A stretch of 64,000 nt of DNA from Chryseobacterium sp. Bi04 (GCF_918698085.1 NZ_CAKKLP010000001.1:682001-746000), one strand, 5' to 3'; shown: positions 53,060 through 62,662, counted from the stretch's first letter. Notes: generated by a model not told the origin, from the sequence alone. Made by a program: numbers and translations.

Positions 53060-55315
53060 TTATTCTCTGTTTTTTACCAATACCCATCCTGAGTATTTGG
53101 TTTCAGTATTGTTTTTATTATTTTCATTCCAGGAAATAGTATACCAGTAAGTTCCTGTAAGAATTTTTTTCCCGGAAGCAGTACCATCCCATTTGAAGTT
53201 TCTTGTTTTGCTGGCTTCATAGAGTTTGTTTCCGTATCGGTCATAGACCATGAAAACTAAGTTTCTCTTATAAGCCAGTGCGGAATAATCAATAACATCA
53301 TTGATGTTGTCTCCATTGGGAGTAATGGCGTTGATCAGATTCGGAACTGTGATCTGTACTTCAACAGGAGTACAGTTGTAGAAATCTTTCACAAAAACTT
53401 TAACTTCACCTCTTGGAAGACCGGTGAAAGTGTTGGAATCCTGCCATGTAGTACCATCCAGAGAATATTGATAAGGAGGTGTTCCTCCTGATACATTTAC
53501 AGTAATACTGTTATTATTGATGTCAATCGTTGAAATGACAGGATTGGCAGAAGGAATTACTTTTACAATCTGTTTGGTAATACAGTTTCCTGTTTTCAGA
53601 AGTACCCAGTAAAGTCCTGCGGTCACATCTTTTATAGATTGGGTTGTTGCTCCGGTGCTCCATTGATATCCATCAAAGCCTGGCCCGGCGTCTAAGTCTG
53701 TTTTACTGTCTATACAGATTATTTTATCTTTTAGAACAGCAGAAGTAACAGGTGGCAGTACGATGAGGTTGATTTTAGTGATGGCAAAACACCCATTTGC
53801 ATCCGTTACTTTTACGTAAACAGTAGTGTTTGGTGAGATATATTGAAGGATGTTTACAATCTCGTTGGTTCCGTCTAGTGCATTGTTTAAAGTAGTGTAA
53901 TATTTCTTGCTTGCCGTTGTTAACGGAGTGACATCAGCTGATGTAAGGTCAAACTGGGCATTGGTGATATTATTTTCAATAAAACATGACCGGAGGCTTG
54001 CTTCTTTTACTTCTGTTTCAGGATAGAATGTCAGAGTTATTTTTGCTGTACCTACACATCCCTGTGGAGTTGTTACCTTTACAAATACGGTTCCGGGAGC
54101 CGATAAATAATTATCAGGATAAGCAATTTCATTGATATCGGCGTTCAGGTCATTTAATGTCTTATAATATTTTTTTACAGCACCCGGAACACCCGTTACA
54201 TTAGCTGTAGTTAGATTAAAAACTGCAGTGCCGGCTTTATTATTGTTGCATGCCGTAAGTGTTTTATCTTCTGCTTTAAAAGGAGCCAGAACCAGTAAAA
54301 TCCGGGCATCGGGATTATCGCACAATATTCCTGCATTATCCTTGATAACAACGGTAACAGTAGTGTTGGCATTGAATTCATAATTGGCGGGAGTGGCAAT
54401 TGGAGTAGAGCTGCCAAGGGGATAATAGGTGAAAGTGTAGTTAGCGGGATTGCTGACGAACTGAGAATTGAATGTTGTTAAATTTACATTTCCATATCCT
54501 GTAGTTGGATTAGGACAAAAAGACTGAGTTGCCGTGTTCTGCAGAATAGGAACTTTATCCGTGTAGATTTTTACATTTTTAATGGAATGTCTTGATCTTG
54601 CCCCTCCTGTAGAAGCTGAAAATCCAAAATAGCCTACTGTCATTGCCGCGGCAGTACCCGAAGGAGCGAAAGACTGATTGCAGATTAAAGTGCCGTCAAT
54701 GGTTATATTAACAATCCAGTTGGTAGGAGCGGCCGGATCTACTTGCGCACTTACTTCAACGTGCTTAAAGGCGGTGCCTTGAAAAGGGAGTGTGGTATTC
54801 ATATCCGGTGAGTGAAAAGAACTTCCCGGAACATTAAAAAACTCTACGTTGTTGGTGTCGGTTGTATTGATAACCTGGCCGTACGCAACATGAACCTTAC
54901 TCATGGTAGCGGTAGTTGTATTGTTATAGGTGTCAAACCCTGCAATAAAGCCAACTGCATTTTGGGAAACCCCAAGACCGGACCCCAGTACACTTGCAAC
55001 CGGTGGATTGGCTAGATACCAAAAAGCAAGACCGTCTCCATTTGAAGTCTGATTAGAATCCATTCTGAAATCGAATTCTACCCTCCATTTGTCACAGTAT
55101 TTTAAGTTTATGGGATCATTCAGCCGGATGGATCCGGATTGGTTGTTGGTATCCGGTGTGAGCTGAATAAAATCACCATTTACCTGGGTGGGAGAAACCA
55201 TGGTCCATCCTGTGGTATTGACAGGATTTCCGGTAAGCTGATAGGTTTGGGCGAAAGATTTTCCCGGTAAACTGACTAATAGGAGGATAAGGAAAAAAAA
55301 TAAATTTTTATTCAT
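53060..55315 (-). CDS. T9SS type B surface protein with L-type lectin domain (paralogue)
   Basis: 751 aa, signal peptide ending near GKSFAQ. Same architecture as the gene to its left, 93 bases away: L-type lectin (~24-250, DKWRVEFDFRMDSNQTSNGDGLAFWYLANPP, GLGVSQNAVGFIAGFDTYNN), two beta modules (CNNNKAGTAVFNLTTANV and CFIENNITNAQFDLTSADV), a Cys module, a SprB-like repeat (GGTPPYQYSLDGTTWQ) and a type B sorting domain (ITPNGDNINDVIDYSALAYKRNLVFMVYDRYGNKLYEAS). Its last ~100 residues resemble the 715-aa protein further right more than its lectin neighbour. Sugar specificity is not readable. The two lectin genes have separate terminators. Confidence 0.88.
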   Translation of the reverse strand: MNKNLFFFLILLLVSLPGKSFAQTYQLTGNPVNTTGWTMVSPTQVNGDFIQLTPDTNNQSGSIRLNDPINLKYCDKWRVEFDFRMDSNQTSNGDGLAFWYLANPPVASVLGSGLGVSQNAVGFIAGFDTYNNTTTATMSKVHVAYGQVINTTDTNNVEFFNVPGSSFHSPDMNTTLPFQGTAFKHVEVSAQVDPAAPTNWIVNITIDGTLICNQSFAPSGTAAAMTVGYFGFSASTGGARSRHSIKNVKIYTDKVPILQNTATQSFCPNPTTGYGNVNLTTFNSQFVSNPANYTFTYYPLGSSTPIATPANYEFNANTTVTVVIKDNAGILCDNPDARILLVLAPFKAEDKTLTACNNNKAGTAVFNLTTANVTGVPGAVKKYYKTLNDLNADINEIAYPDNYLSAPGTVFVKVTTPQGCVGTAKITLTFYPETEVKEASLRSCFIENNITNAQFDLTSADVTPLTTASKKYYTTLNNALDGTNEIVNILQYISPNTTVYVKVTDANGCFAITKINLIVLPPVTSAVLKDKIICIDSKTDLDAGPGFDGYQWSTGATTQSIKDVTAGLYWVLLKTGNCITKQIVKVIPSANPVISTIDINNNSITVNVSGGTPPYQYSLDGTTWQDSNTFTGLPRGEVKVFVKDFYNCTPVEVQITVPNLINAITPNGDNINDVIDYSALAYKRNLVFMVYDRYGNKLYEASKTRNFKWDGTASGKKILTGTYWYTISWNENNKNNTETKYSGWVLVKNRE

Positions 55316-55480
55316 TTAAATGGGAATTTTAATTAATAAGTAAAGATATTAAATCCCAGCTGAATAATGTGTATTTAATGTTAATTTTGTTAAAATTTGT
55401 AGTTTTTATTCAAAATATGATGTAAATTTATAAGTAATAATGAATGTTTTTAGTAGGTTGTTGAACTTATGTTGATTGAA

Positions 55481-55957
55481 TCAAAATAGAGAATTGTTTT
55501 CCAGGCCCTCAAAATAGGTGTCAATTTCCAGATTTTGGGAAGCTGCAGCCGCAACGGCCAGCTTATCGCAAAGTTCATTTTCAAAATGTCCCGCATGTCC
55601 TTTTATCCAATGCATTTTGGGTTGATGCTTGTTATAAAGATCAATGAATTTTTTCCAAAGATCAGGGTTTTTTACATTTTTCCATCCTCTTTTTATCCAT
55701 CCTGAAATCCAGTTTTGATTGATAGCATCCGCTACATATTTACTGTCGGTATAAACATGGATGTCGTTTTCTGCAGACTTTAACTTTTCCAGCGCTGTAA
55801 TCACTGCCATAAGTTCCATTCTGTTGTTGGTCGTCTTTCGGAAGCCCATGGAAAACGTTTTCTGATAATTTTTTTCAGGAACACGCATAAGAATGCCATA
55901 TCCTCCTTTACCGGGATTTCCACTGCAGGCTCCGTCCGTATAAATTTCGATTTTCAA
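55481..55957 (-). CDS. rnhA: Ribonuclease HI
   Basis: 158 aa, normal length. It removes RNA from RNA:DNA hybrids. All four catalytic acidic residues are visible: Asp in IYTDGACSGNPG, Glu in NRMELMAVI, Asp in VYTDSKYVADAI, and Asp near the end (ENELCDKLA); the HWIKGHAGHFENE His loop is present. The basic protrusion (WISGWIKRGWKNVKNPDLW) is intact. 46 bases downstream of dnaB on the same strand; both act in replication. Confidence 0.95.
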   Translation of the reverse strand: MKIEIYTDGACSGNPGKGGYGILMRVPEKNYQKTFSMGFRKTTNNRMELMAVITALEKLKSAENDIHVYTDSKYVADAINQNWISGWIKRGWKNVKNPDLWKKFIDLYNKHQPKMHWIKGHAGHFENELCDKLAVAAAASQNLEIDTYFEGLENNSLF

Positions 55958-56003
55958 ATTGATCTTTTTAAATTGATTTGCTTTCTAAAGCTAAGCTCTG
56001 GTT

Positions 56004-57593
56004 TTAAAACGGAAAATCATCATCGTCATCAAAATCATTCATTGACGATCCTGAAAGTTTTGAACTATCCGGCAAATCAAATGCTGCGCCAGGCTGGATG
56101 GTTGTTTTAATTTTGTCGAAGCCACTTGGGTCAGGAGAACCAAAATTGGAAGGATATCCTCCGCCGGCACCATCAAATGCTGCTTCAATATCACCAAATT
56201 TCGCAAAATGCTTCAGGAAAGATAATCGGACATCAGCCGTAGCACCATTTCTGTGCTTGGCAATAATCAGCTCAGCCTGATTTTCTGTAGAAGTCTCCTG
56301 TCCTTCATCATCATTATCCCAAACCGTAATTTTATAATACTCAGGTCTGAAGATAAAAGATACAATATCCGCATCCTGCTCAATAGCTCCGGATTCCCTC
56401 AGGTCAGAAAGCTGAGGTCTTTTTCCCGGGCGGGCTTCCACACTTCTGGAAAGCTGAGAAAGTGCAATAACGGGAACATTTAATTCTTTTGCAATAGCCT
56501 TTAGTGAACGGGATATCATAGAGATTTCCTGTTCACGGTTTCCAACACCTTTCCCACTGCTTCCGGCTGTCATCAGCTGAAGGTAGTCGACCATGATCAG
56601 TCTTACTCCGTGCTGCATAACCAGTCTTCGGCACTTCGCACGGAAATCAAAGATTGAAAGTGATGGAGTTTCATCAATATATAGAGGTGCATTTTCCAAT
56701 TCGGAAACATTAGAAAACAGCCTTTGCCATTCTTCATCATCAAGAGTTCCTTTTCTCAGTTTTTCAGATGAAATTTTAGTCTCGGAAGCAATCATCCTGG
56801 TGATAAGCTGTACCGAGGCCATCTCGAGAGAGAAAAGGGCCATTGGGATCTTGTGGCCTACTGCAATATTTCTTGCCATGGAAAGAAGGAATGCTGTTTT
56901 ACCCATTGCGGGACGTGCAGCAATGATGATAAGATCGGAATTCTGCCATCCCCCGGTTTCTTTATCAATATCTCTAAAACCAGACGGAACTCCGGAAAGT
57001 CCTTCCTTATCTTTTAATGATTTAATGGTATCAATAGCTTGTTTTACTAATGAGTTGGCGGTGTCGAATCCTTTTTTTATCGTTCCGTTGGTGATCTCAA
57101 AAAATGATTGTTCCGCTTTGTCTAAAAGCTCAAAAACATCAGTGGATTCCTTGTATGAGGAATCAATCACATTAGCAGAAACATTAATCAGACTTCTTAA
57201 AATATATTTTTCAAGAATGACACGAACATGGTATTCAATATGAGCCGATGAACTCACACCCATCGTCAGATCTATAATATAATGGTCTCCTCCTGCCTGG
57301 CTAAGCTTATCCACTTTTTTTAAATCCTGGATAATCGTCATTAAGTCTACAGGATGGTTACCCTCATAGAGCTTTAAGATCGCGGAAAAGATGACCTGAT
57401 GTCTCGGGTCATAAAAAACTTCGGGAGTAAGGAGATCAATGGAATGATCCAATCCTTTTTTGTCAATTAAAAAAGTTCCGATAACGAGTCTTTCGAAATC
57501 CACTGCATTGGGTGGCATTTTTCCATCCGCAATAGACAGCTCTTTTGCAAAGTTTCCGTGTGTTAAGGATGATAATGTTTCTTTCTGCGCCAT
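56004..57593 (-). CDS. dnaB: Replicative DNA helicase
   Basis: 529 aa hexameric helicase of the replication fork. N-terminal primase-interacting domain (about 20-130: PNAVDFERLVIGTFLIDKKGL), linker helix, then the RecA-like motor with Walker A AARPAMGKTAFLLSMA, IMVDYLQLMT, QLSRSVEARPGKRPQLSDLRESGAIEQDADIVSFIFRPEYY and HRNGATADVRLSF. C-terminal acidic tail (DDDDDF). No intein. It interrupts the T9SS array together with rnhA. Confidence 0.97.
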   Translation of the reverse strand: MAQKETLSSLTHGNFAKELSIADGKMPPNAVDFERLVIGTFLIDKKGLDHSIDLLTPEVFYDPRHQVIFSAILKLYEGNHPVDLMTIIQDLKKVDKLSQAGGDHYIIDLTMGVSSSAHIEYHVRVILEKYILRSLINVSANVIDSSYKESTDVFELLDKAEQSFFEITNGTIKKGFDTANSLVKQAIDTIKSLKDKEGLSGVPSGFRDIDKETGGWQNSDLIIIAARPAMGKTAFLLSMARNIAVGHKIPMALFSLEMASVQLITRMIASETKISSEKLRKGTLDDEEWQRLFSNVSELENAPLYIDETPSLSIFDFRAKCRRLVMQHGVRLIMVDYLQLMTAGSSGKGVGNREQEISMISRSLKAIAKELNVPVIALSQLSRSVEARPGKRPQLSDLRESGAIEQDADIVSFIFRPEYYKITVWDNDDEGQETSTENQAELIIAKHRNGATADVRLSFLKHFAKFGDIEAAFDGAGGGYPSNFGSPDPSGFDKIKTTIQPGAAFDLPDSSKLSGSSMNDFDDDDDFPF

Positions 57594-57597
57594 GGTG

Positions 57598-57605
57598 CAA
57601 AGATA
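57598..57605 (-). promoter_or_regulatory. -7 box 4 bases before the dnaB start
   Basis: TATCTTTG on the minus strand, full match to TAnnTTTG, with only CACC between it and the ATG; the -33 position reads TTT instead of TTG. Confidence 0.5.
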
Positions 57606-57666
57606 GCTTATTTAGAAAATAATTAAAAAATAGTATTCAACAAATTATGATCAGTTGTCAGGAATA

Positions 57667-58772
57667 TACTGTAAACAGGCGGTTCATTATGTTGATAAAA
57701 AAAATCACCCCGGTCCGGGGTGATTTACATAAGGTTATGAATAAAATTTATTCTTTATTTTTCACCAATACCCATCCTGAATATTTGGTTTCGGTATTGT
57801 TTTTATCGTTTTCGTTCCATGAAATGGTGTACCAGTAGGTTCCGGTCGCTATTCTTTTGCCAAATGCGGTTCCATCCCAGGTAAAGTTTCTGATTTTGCT
57901 GGCTTCATGAAGCTTGTTTCCATATCGGTCATACACAATAAATACCAGATTTTTCTTGTATGCCAATGCTGAATAGTCAATAACATCATTAACGTTGTCT
58001 CCGTTGGGAGTAATCGCATTGATAAGGTTAGGAACCGTCACGGTAACCTGAACCGGAGTACAATTGAAAGAATCTTTTACATACACGGTGTTTTCCCCTC
58101 TTGGTAACCCTGTGAATGAATTGGATTCCTGCCAGTTTATTCCATCAATAGAAAACTGATAAGGAGGAACTCCGCCTGTAGCAGTAACTTTGATGGTGTT
58201 ATTGCTTATTTCAATATTGGAAATCACCGGTTGTAGGCTGGGACGTACATGCACTTCCTGGGGAGTAATACATTCCCCAGTTTTCAATTTTACCCAATAT
58301 GTTCCTATTCCTACATTATTGATGATTTGTGTGGTTTCTCCGGTACTCCATTCGTAACCGTCAAATCCAGGTCCTGCATCCAATGTAGTTGTTCCTTCAG
58401 CGCAGATCACTTTATCTTTCAGCACGGTAGATTTTACCGGTGGGAGAACTTTCAGTGTGATTTTGGCAATGGCAAAACATTGCTGTGCATTGTTCACTCT
58501 TGCATAGACGATCGTACTTGTTGAAAGATAAGCATCAGGAATAGCAATTGGATTAGACTGGCTTAAAGCGTCATTCATCGTTTTGTAATACTTCAAAACA
58601 TTTCCTGCAGGCAGTGGATTCGGCATACCAATGTCTGCGTGGGTAAGATCAAATGTTGAGAACATGATGTTATCCGGGATATAACAGTTTTCCATCTGGG
58701 CATCTCTCAGTACTACTGTCGGGTGAAACTGTAATCTGATGGTAGCAGTAGCCATACACCCGAATACAGAAG
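57667..58772 (-). repeat. Left copy of a >1.1-kb duplication (terminator plus T9SS gene 3' part)
   Basis: Aligns without gaps, at an offset of 5228 bases, to 62895-64000 at the right edge. The similarity begins abruptly at TACTG (57667 and 62895), includes the terminator and continues into the coding region to at least the window edge; scattered, mostly third-position, differences are present. Confidence 0.92.
57702..57726 (-). terminator. Terminator after the 715-aa T9SS protein gene
   Basis: Stem AAATCACCCC / GGGGTGATTT around a 5-base loop GGTCC, T run on the minus strand, 22 bases past the stop. An identical copy sits at 62930-62954. Confidence 0.85.
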
Positions 58773-59895
58773 TTACTTTTGCATATACTGTTGTTTCCGG
58801 AGAAATATAATTGGTAGGATTTGTAATTTCATTGGTTCCTGCATTCATATCATCAAGAGTGGGATAATATTTAATCACTGCTCCTGCGCCTCCAAATACA
58901 TTGGCTGTGGTAAGATCATACTTTGCCGTACCTTCCCCATTGTTGTTGCATGAAAGTAAGGTGACATTATTAGCTGTAATGCTGGCATTTACAAATTTGA
59001 ATTTTCCATTGATGAAACAGCCGTTCATTGGATTATCCGGATTGGATGGATCATGGTAAACAACTCTGTAATAGTAGGTAGTTGTGGCGTTTACAGTTGC
59101 TGTGGTAAGCGGATTTTGGCCGGTAAGAACATCATTGATCTTATCATGGTAAGTTACCTGGAAATTACTGCTGTTTCCGTTGATAATCCCTGCACTCAGA
59201 GAAAGGAAATTAAACTGAGTAGGAAGTCCACATACCATAACCGTACTTGGCTGTGCAGGATCTGCAGCAGGAATACCCGGAGTAACAAATGGGTTAGGTG
59301 TAAGATTAGGATCGTTGAATGCTGAGCTTAAGCTTGCGGTACCGGTCCATTTCATTGAAAATCCATCAGGTGATCTTCTGTGGTTGTTGATTACCAGATA
59401 ATAGGTTTCTCCGGCTAATGCATTGATATAAGGGCTCCATTTATCAGCATTCATGCTGGATGTCTGGCCCGGAGGATTGACAGGAAATACTGCAGGTGGA
59501 TTTAGAGTCAGGTCAAGCCCGGTATCTCCACCGGTCCCTGAATAATTACATCTTAAAGGCTGTATAAAAATATTGCCGGGAGTTTGCAGGGAAGCACATC
59601 CTCCATTCGTAGGCCCATACACTGCAAAATCATAATCGTCTGACTGCACGTTGGGTACAATGGTAAAGGCAAGTGTTCCTGAAGTAGATACGCTGAAAGT
59701 GTACCATACTGTAAAAGTTTCATTTACGGATAAACATCCTCCATGCTGATTGAGGGTTTCCAGTATACTTCCAGGGCCTGATGGGGTATAGGAAATATCG
59801 GAATCCCCACATATTGGAATGGCTGTGATGCAATCCGATTGCGAGTAAAATACCTGGGATATAAAGAAAATTAGAATAAGTAGTAATTTTTTCAT
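57748..59895 (-). CDS. T9SS type B surface protein, Cys-rich head
   Basis: 715 aa, signal peptide MKKLLLILIFFISQVFYSQ. The N-terminal head (~20-185: DCITAIPICGDSDISYTPSGPGS, FTVWYTFSVSTSGTLAFTIVPNVQSDDYDFAVYGP, AGETYYLVINNHRRSPDGFSMKWTGTASL) is a beta-sandwich related to PPC-like domains common in flavobacterial gliding-associated proteins. Then two or three beta modules, a Cys module (CAEGTTTLDAGPGFDGYEWSTGETTQ), a SprB-like repeat (GGVPPYQFSIDGINWQ) and the type B sorting domain (ITPNGDNVNDVIDYSALAYKKNLVFIVYDRYGNKLHEAS). Its last 320 residues differ at only four positions from the gene cut off by the right edge. Probably surface adhesin; function otherwise unknown. Confidence 0.88.
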   Translation of the reverse strand: MKKLLLILIFFISQVFYSQSDCITAIPICGDSDISYTPSGPGSILETLNQHGGCLSVNETFTVWYTFSVSTSGTLAFTIVPNVQSDDYDFAVYGPTNGGCASLQTPGNIFIQPLRCNYSGTGGDTGLDLTLNPPAVFPVNPPGQTSSMNADKWSPYINALAGETYYLVINNHRRSPDGFSMKWTGTASLSSAFNDPNLTPNPFVTPGIPAADPAQPSTVMVCGLPTQFNFLSLSAGIINGNSSNFQVTYHDKINDVLTGQNPLTTATVNATTTYYYRVVYHDPSNPDNPMNGCFINGKFKFVNASITANNVTLLSCNNNGEGTAKYDLTTANVFGGAGAVIKYYPTLDDMNAGTNEITNPTNYISPETTVYAKVTSVFGCMATATIRLQFHPTVVLRDAQMENCYIPDNIMFSTFDLTHADIGMPNPLPAGNVLKYYKTMNDALSQSNPIAIPDAYLSTSTIVYARVNNAQQCFAIAKITLKVLPPVKSTVLKDKVICAEGTTTLDAGPGFDGYEWSTGETTQIINNVGIGTYWVKLKTGECITPQEVHVRPSLQPVISNIEISNNTIKVTATGGVPPYQFSIDGINWQESNSFTGLPRGENTVYVKDSFNCTPVQVTVTVPNLINAITPNGDNVNDVIDYSALAYKKNLVFIVYDRYGNKLHEASKIRNFTWDGTAFGKRIATGTYWYTISWNENDKNNTETKYSGWVLVKNKE

Positions 59896-60005
59896 TGTTG
59901 AAATGATTTTTTTAAAACAAAATTGAAGGGGGGGTAAAAAAACAAAATGGGAGCAGTTCTGTTGGCAGGTGCTCTTTGTTTTTTACGTCAAAAATAAAAG
60001 TAGTA

Positions 60006-60092
60006 AAAGTTTATTCATAAGCGGATATTTTGTGTAGCAAATATAGAAAATTATTAACGTTAAATTAAAGATTTTGAGATATATTTAAAGAA
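60006..60092 (-). repeat. Left copy of the duplicated T9SS-gene leader
   Basis: Matches 62649-62735 (offset 2643-2644, one single-base indel), sharing the -7 box, the MNK start and a following conserved block ACGTTAAATTAAAGATTTTG. Confidence 0.85.
60038..60045 (-). promoter_or_regulatory. -7 box of the 715-aa T9SS protein leader
   Basis: TATATTTG, full match to TAnnTTTG; conserved in the duplicated leader at 62681-62688. No -33 TTG at the expected place. The start of the large gene lies about 140 bases downstream. Confidence 0.5.
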
Positions 60093-60157
60093 AGTGATGG
60101 TTTGATGTTTAAAAAAGCAATATCGTTTCGGAGCCAATATTTATGGAAATAAAAAAA

Positions 60158-60190
60158 CAAACCCAGAATAGAATCTCTATCCTGAGTTTG
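60158..60190 (-). terminator. Terminator after the 696-aa T9SS protein gene
   Basis: Imperfect 14-bp stem (CAAACCCAGAATAGA with TATCCTGAGTTTG), 39 bases past the stop; T run on the minus strand. Confidence 0.65.
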
Positions 60191-60228
60191 AAATATGTCT
60201 GTGGGTAGATCACTAGGTAATCAGTGTA

Positions 60229-62319
60229 TTATTCTCTGTTTTTTACCATAATCCATCCTGTGAATTTGAAAGGCGTATTCTTTTTATCATTTTCACTCCA
60301 TGTTACAGAATACCAGTAGGTTCCTGTAGGTATTTTTTTACCGGCAATAGTTCCGTCCCATTTGTATCCGTTAGATTTGTCTCCCTGATGGATTTTTGTT
60401 CCATATCTGTCGAAGATGTTCAGTATAAGATTTTGTTTATCTGCCATTGCAGAATAATCTACCACGTCATTTACCCCATCACCGTTTGGAGTAATAACGT
60501 TGATGAGATTAGGAACAACCACGGAAATTTCAATCGGATCACAGTCATAAGAATCTTTTACATATACTTTATGATTCCCTCTTGATATATTGGTGAATGT
60601 ATTGGATTCCTGCCAGTTGATGTTGTCCATAGAATACCGGTAAGCAGGAGTTCCTCCTATAACATTGATGCTTATAGTACTGTTGGAGATATCTATACTT
60701 GATACTACAGGCTGCTCTGAAGGATATACTTTTACTGTTTGTAAAGTAATACAGTCTCCGGTTTTCAGTTTTACCCAGTAAGTACCTACCCCTACATTGG
60801 AGATGGATTGGGTGGTGGCTCCGGTGCTCCATTCATAGCTTTTGAATCCAGGTCCTGCATCTAAAGTTGTTGTATCTTCCATACAGATGATCTTATCTGC
60901 CAAAATATCAGACTTTACCGGAGGAAGTACCGTTAAAGTTACTTTGGCAATAGAATAGCAGCCTCTGCTATCAGATACTCTTACATAGATCACCCCATTT
61001 GGAGCGATATAGTCTGTGAAGTTTAATATTTCATTAGTTTGGTCTATAGCATCAGTCAGTGATGGGTAATACTTTTTTATAGCACCCGGCTGATTGGTTA
61101 CTAATGCATTATTAAGGTTGAACGAGCCTGTAGAAGGATTAGTTTCAATAAAACAGGTTCTGAGCTCTGCATCATTTACAACCACTACCGCATAAAGATT
61201 AAGATTGATTTGTGCTACATCGGAACATCCCTGCGGAGTAGTTACCGATACAAATACTACATTCGTTGAAGACAAATAAGCGTAAGGGTTCGTAATTTCG
61301 TTAGTTCCTGCATTGAGGTCAGCCATGGTAGGATAATATTTTTTTATCGCTGTACCTGCCGGATCATCAAATACATTGGCTGTTGTGAGGTCAAAAGTGG
61401 CAGTACCTGCACCATTATTGTTACACATGGTTAGTGTGGCGTCGGTAGCGGTAATATTTCCCTGCTTGAATTTAAACTTACCAATTTGCCTGCATGAATT
61501 TATCGGATTATTCGGATCGGTAGGATCTTCATAATGAATACTGTAATAATAGACGGTTGTTGTATTGACAGTCTGAGGTGTTAAAATGGGATTGTTTCCT
61601 GCTAGAGCATCATTTTGGCTGGTGTGGTAAGTAACGAAAAAGTTAGCATTACCATTAACAATTCCAGCTGTTAAACTGCTAAAATCAAAAACAGCAGGAT
61701 CAGTACAAATAACTACTTCATTTGGATCAGCCGGATTGGCATTAGGAGCTCCAGGTGTAATGAATGGGTTGGGAGTAAGTGCCGGATCGTTGAATGGAGA
61801 AGCTAAAGATGCTGTACCTCCCCAAGTTAAAGAGAACCCTGTGATGTTAAAGCTATAGTTATTTACGAGTAGATAGTAAGTTTCTCCCGGTAAAACATCC
61901 ATATATTTTGCCCAGCCATCAGCATTGGAACCTGGCTGTCCAAAATAATCATAAGGATCAGTTGAGGTCATATTCAGACCTGTAGCTCCAGTTCCACCTG
62001 GTGTTGAACATCTGATTGTATTTCCTTTGTTGGCACATGTTATATTAGGTCCCCATACATACCAGTCGTAGTCAGATCCAGTAGCCGGTGTGATTGCAAA
62101 AGTTAAAGTTCCTGCAGTGGCTACGGTAAACTTATACCATACAGAATATCTTTCTTGATAAGTACCGCAGTTTGATTCAGGTAATTCCTGGATTCCCGGT
62201 CCATCAGGAATGTAGGATATATCAGAGTTTCCACAAACAGAAAGCGCTGTGATACAATCCTGTTGTGCTGAGACGGCCTGAGTAATAAATAATATTAGAA
62301 TCAGTAGATATTTTTTCAT
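60229..62319 (-). CDS. T9SS type B surface protein, Cys-rich head (second type)
   Basis: 696 aa, signal peptide MKKYLLILILFITQAVSAQ. The head (DCITALSVCGNSDISYIPDGPG, RYSVWYKFTVATAGTLTFAITPATGSDYDWYVWGP, GETYYLLVNNYSFNITGFSLTWGGTASL) matches that of the 715-aa protein. Two beta modules (CNNNGAGTATFDLTTANV and CFIETNPSTGSFNLNNALV), a Cys module (CMEDTTTLDAGPGFKSYEWSTGATTQ) and a SprB-like repeat (GGTPAYRYSMDNINWQ) follow; these resemble the 753-aa lectin protein rather than the 715-aa protein, so head and body have different relatives. Type B sorting domain at the end (ITPNGDGVNDVVDYSAMADKQNLILNIFDRYGTKIH). Confidence 0.88.
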   Translation of the reverse strand: MKKYLLILILFITQAVSAQQDCITALSVCGNSDISYIPDGPGIQELPESNCGTYQERYSVWYKFTVATAGTLTFAITPATGSDYDWYVWGPNITCANKGNTIRCSTPGGTGATGLNMTSTDPYDYFGQPGSNADGWAKYMDVLPGETYYLLVNNYSFNITGFSLTWGGTASLASPFNDPALTPNPFITPGAPNANPADPNEVVICTDPAVFDFSSLTAGIVNGNANFFVTYHTSQNDALAGNNPILTPQTVNTTTVYYYSIHYEDPTDPNNPINSCRQIGKFKFKQGNITATDATLTMCNNNGAGTATFDLTTANVFDDPAGTAIKKYYPTMADLNAGTNEITNPYAYLSSTNVVFVSVTTPQGCSDVAQINLNLYAVVVVNDAELRTCFIETNPSTGSFNLNNALVTNQPGAIKKYYPSLTDAIDQTNEILNFTDYIAPNGVIYVRVSDSRGCYSIAKVTLTVLPPVKSDILADKIICMEDTTTLDAGPGFKSYEWSTGATTQSISNVGVGTYWVKLKTGDCITLQTVKVYPSEQPVVSSIDISNSTISINVIGGTPAYRYSMDNINWQESNTFTNISRGNHKVYVKDSYDCDPIEISVVVPNLINVITPNGDGVNDVVDYSAMADKQNLILNIFDRYGTKIHQGDKSNGYKWDGTIAGKKIPTGTYWYSVTWSENDKKNTPFKFTGWIMVKNRE

Positions 62320-62345
62320 TTTGATCAGTTTAAAATTTTCAATCC

Positions 62346-62662
62346 TTATCTATTGTTTAGGTTTAAATTAGCTGTTTTCCCCAACCGGTATTTGCCGGAA
62401 GTGGTCAATTGTTCATCTGAGTGCTTGGAGGGAAGTGCGTGCTGAGGTCTGTTTATTTCTATGTTGCCCTGCTTGAATTCAGGAGATATGGTATATTTTC
62501 TAACCTTAGGATTGAAACTAAAGACCCGTCATATTTGCTGATTAAATGTGTTGATTTATCAACTTGTAAACCAGTGATTTGAATGGTTTTGTCTGAGGTG
62601 GCATAGCCCCGTGCTCCAAAACTTGCTATGAAAAAGCATAAAATTAGTAAAGGTTTATTCAT
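62346..62662 (-). pseudogene. Small secreted-protein ORF, apparently frameshifted
   Basis: From ATG 62660-62662 the frame encodes 67 residues with a signal peptide (MNKPLLILCFFIASFGARGYAT), ending at TAG 62459-62461. In the -1 frame an open run that reads like protein continues (FSFNPKVRKYTISPEFKQ, GNIEINRPQHALPSKHSDEQ, then ending KTANLNLNNR) to TAA at 62346-62348. One base lost or gained near 62520 (GGGTCTTTAG on the minus strand) would join them into a 105-residue secreted protein. Either a pseudogene, a sequencing error or chance. It lies 26 bases before the 696-aa T9SS gene start. Confidence 0.45.

Larger units (their letters stand above)
59896..60228. other. 333-base gap with duplicated leader and an 11-codon remnant ORF
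   Basis: Contains, on the minus strand, a -7 box TATATTTG (60038-60045), then ATG at 60018 opening MNKLLLLLFLT and a stop at 59983-59985, then about 90 bases to the start of the 715-aa protein gene. Bases 60006-60092 resemble 62649-62735. At the left side is the terminator of the preceding gene (60158-60190). No other feature seen. Confidence 0.7.

Noticed and set aside
56004..57593. Intein or split in DnaB
   Set aside because: Length and motif spacing are normal and there is no extra domain in the ATPase.
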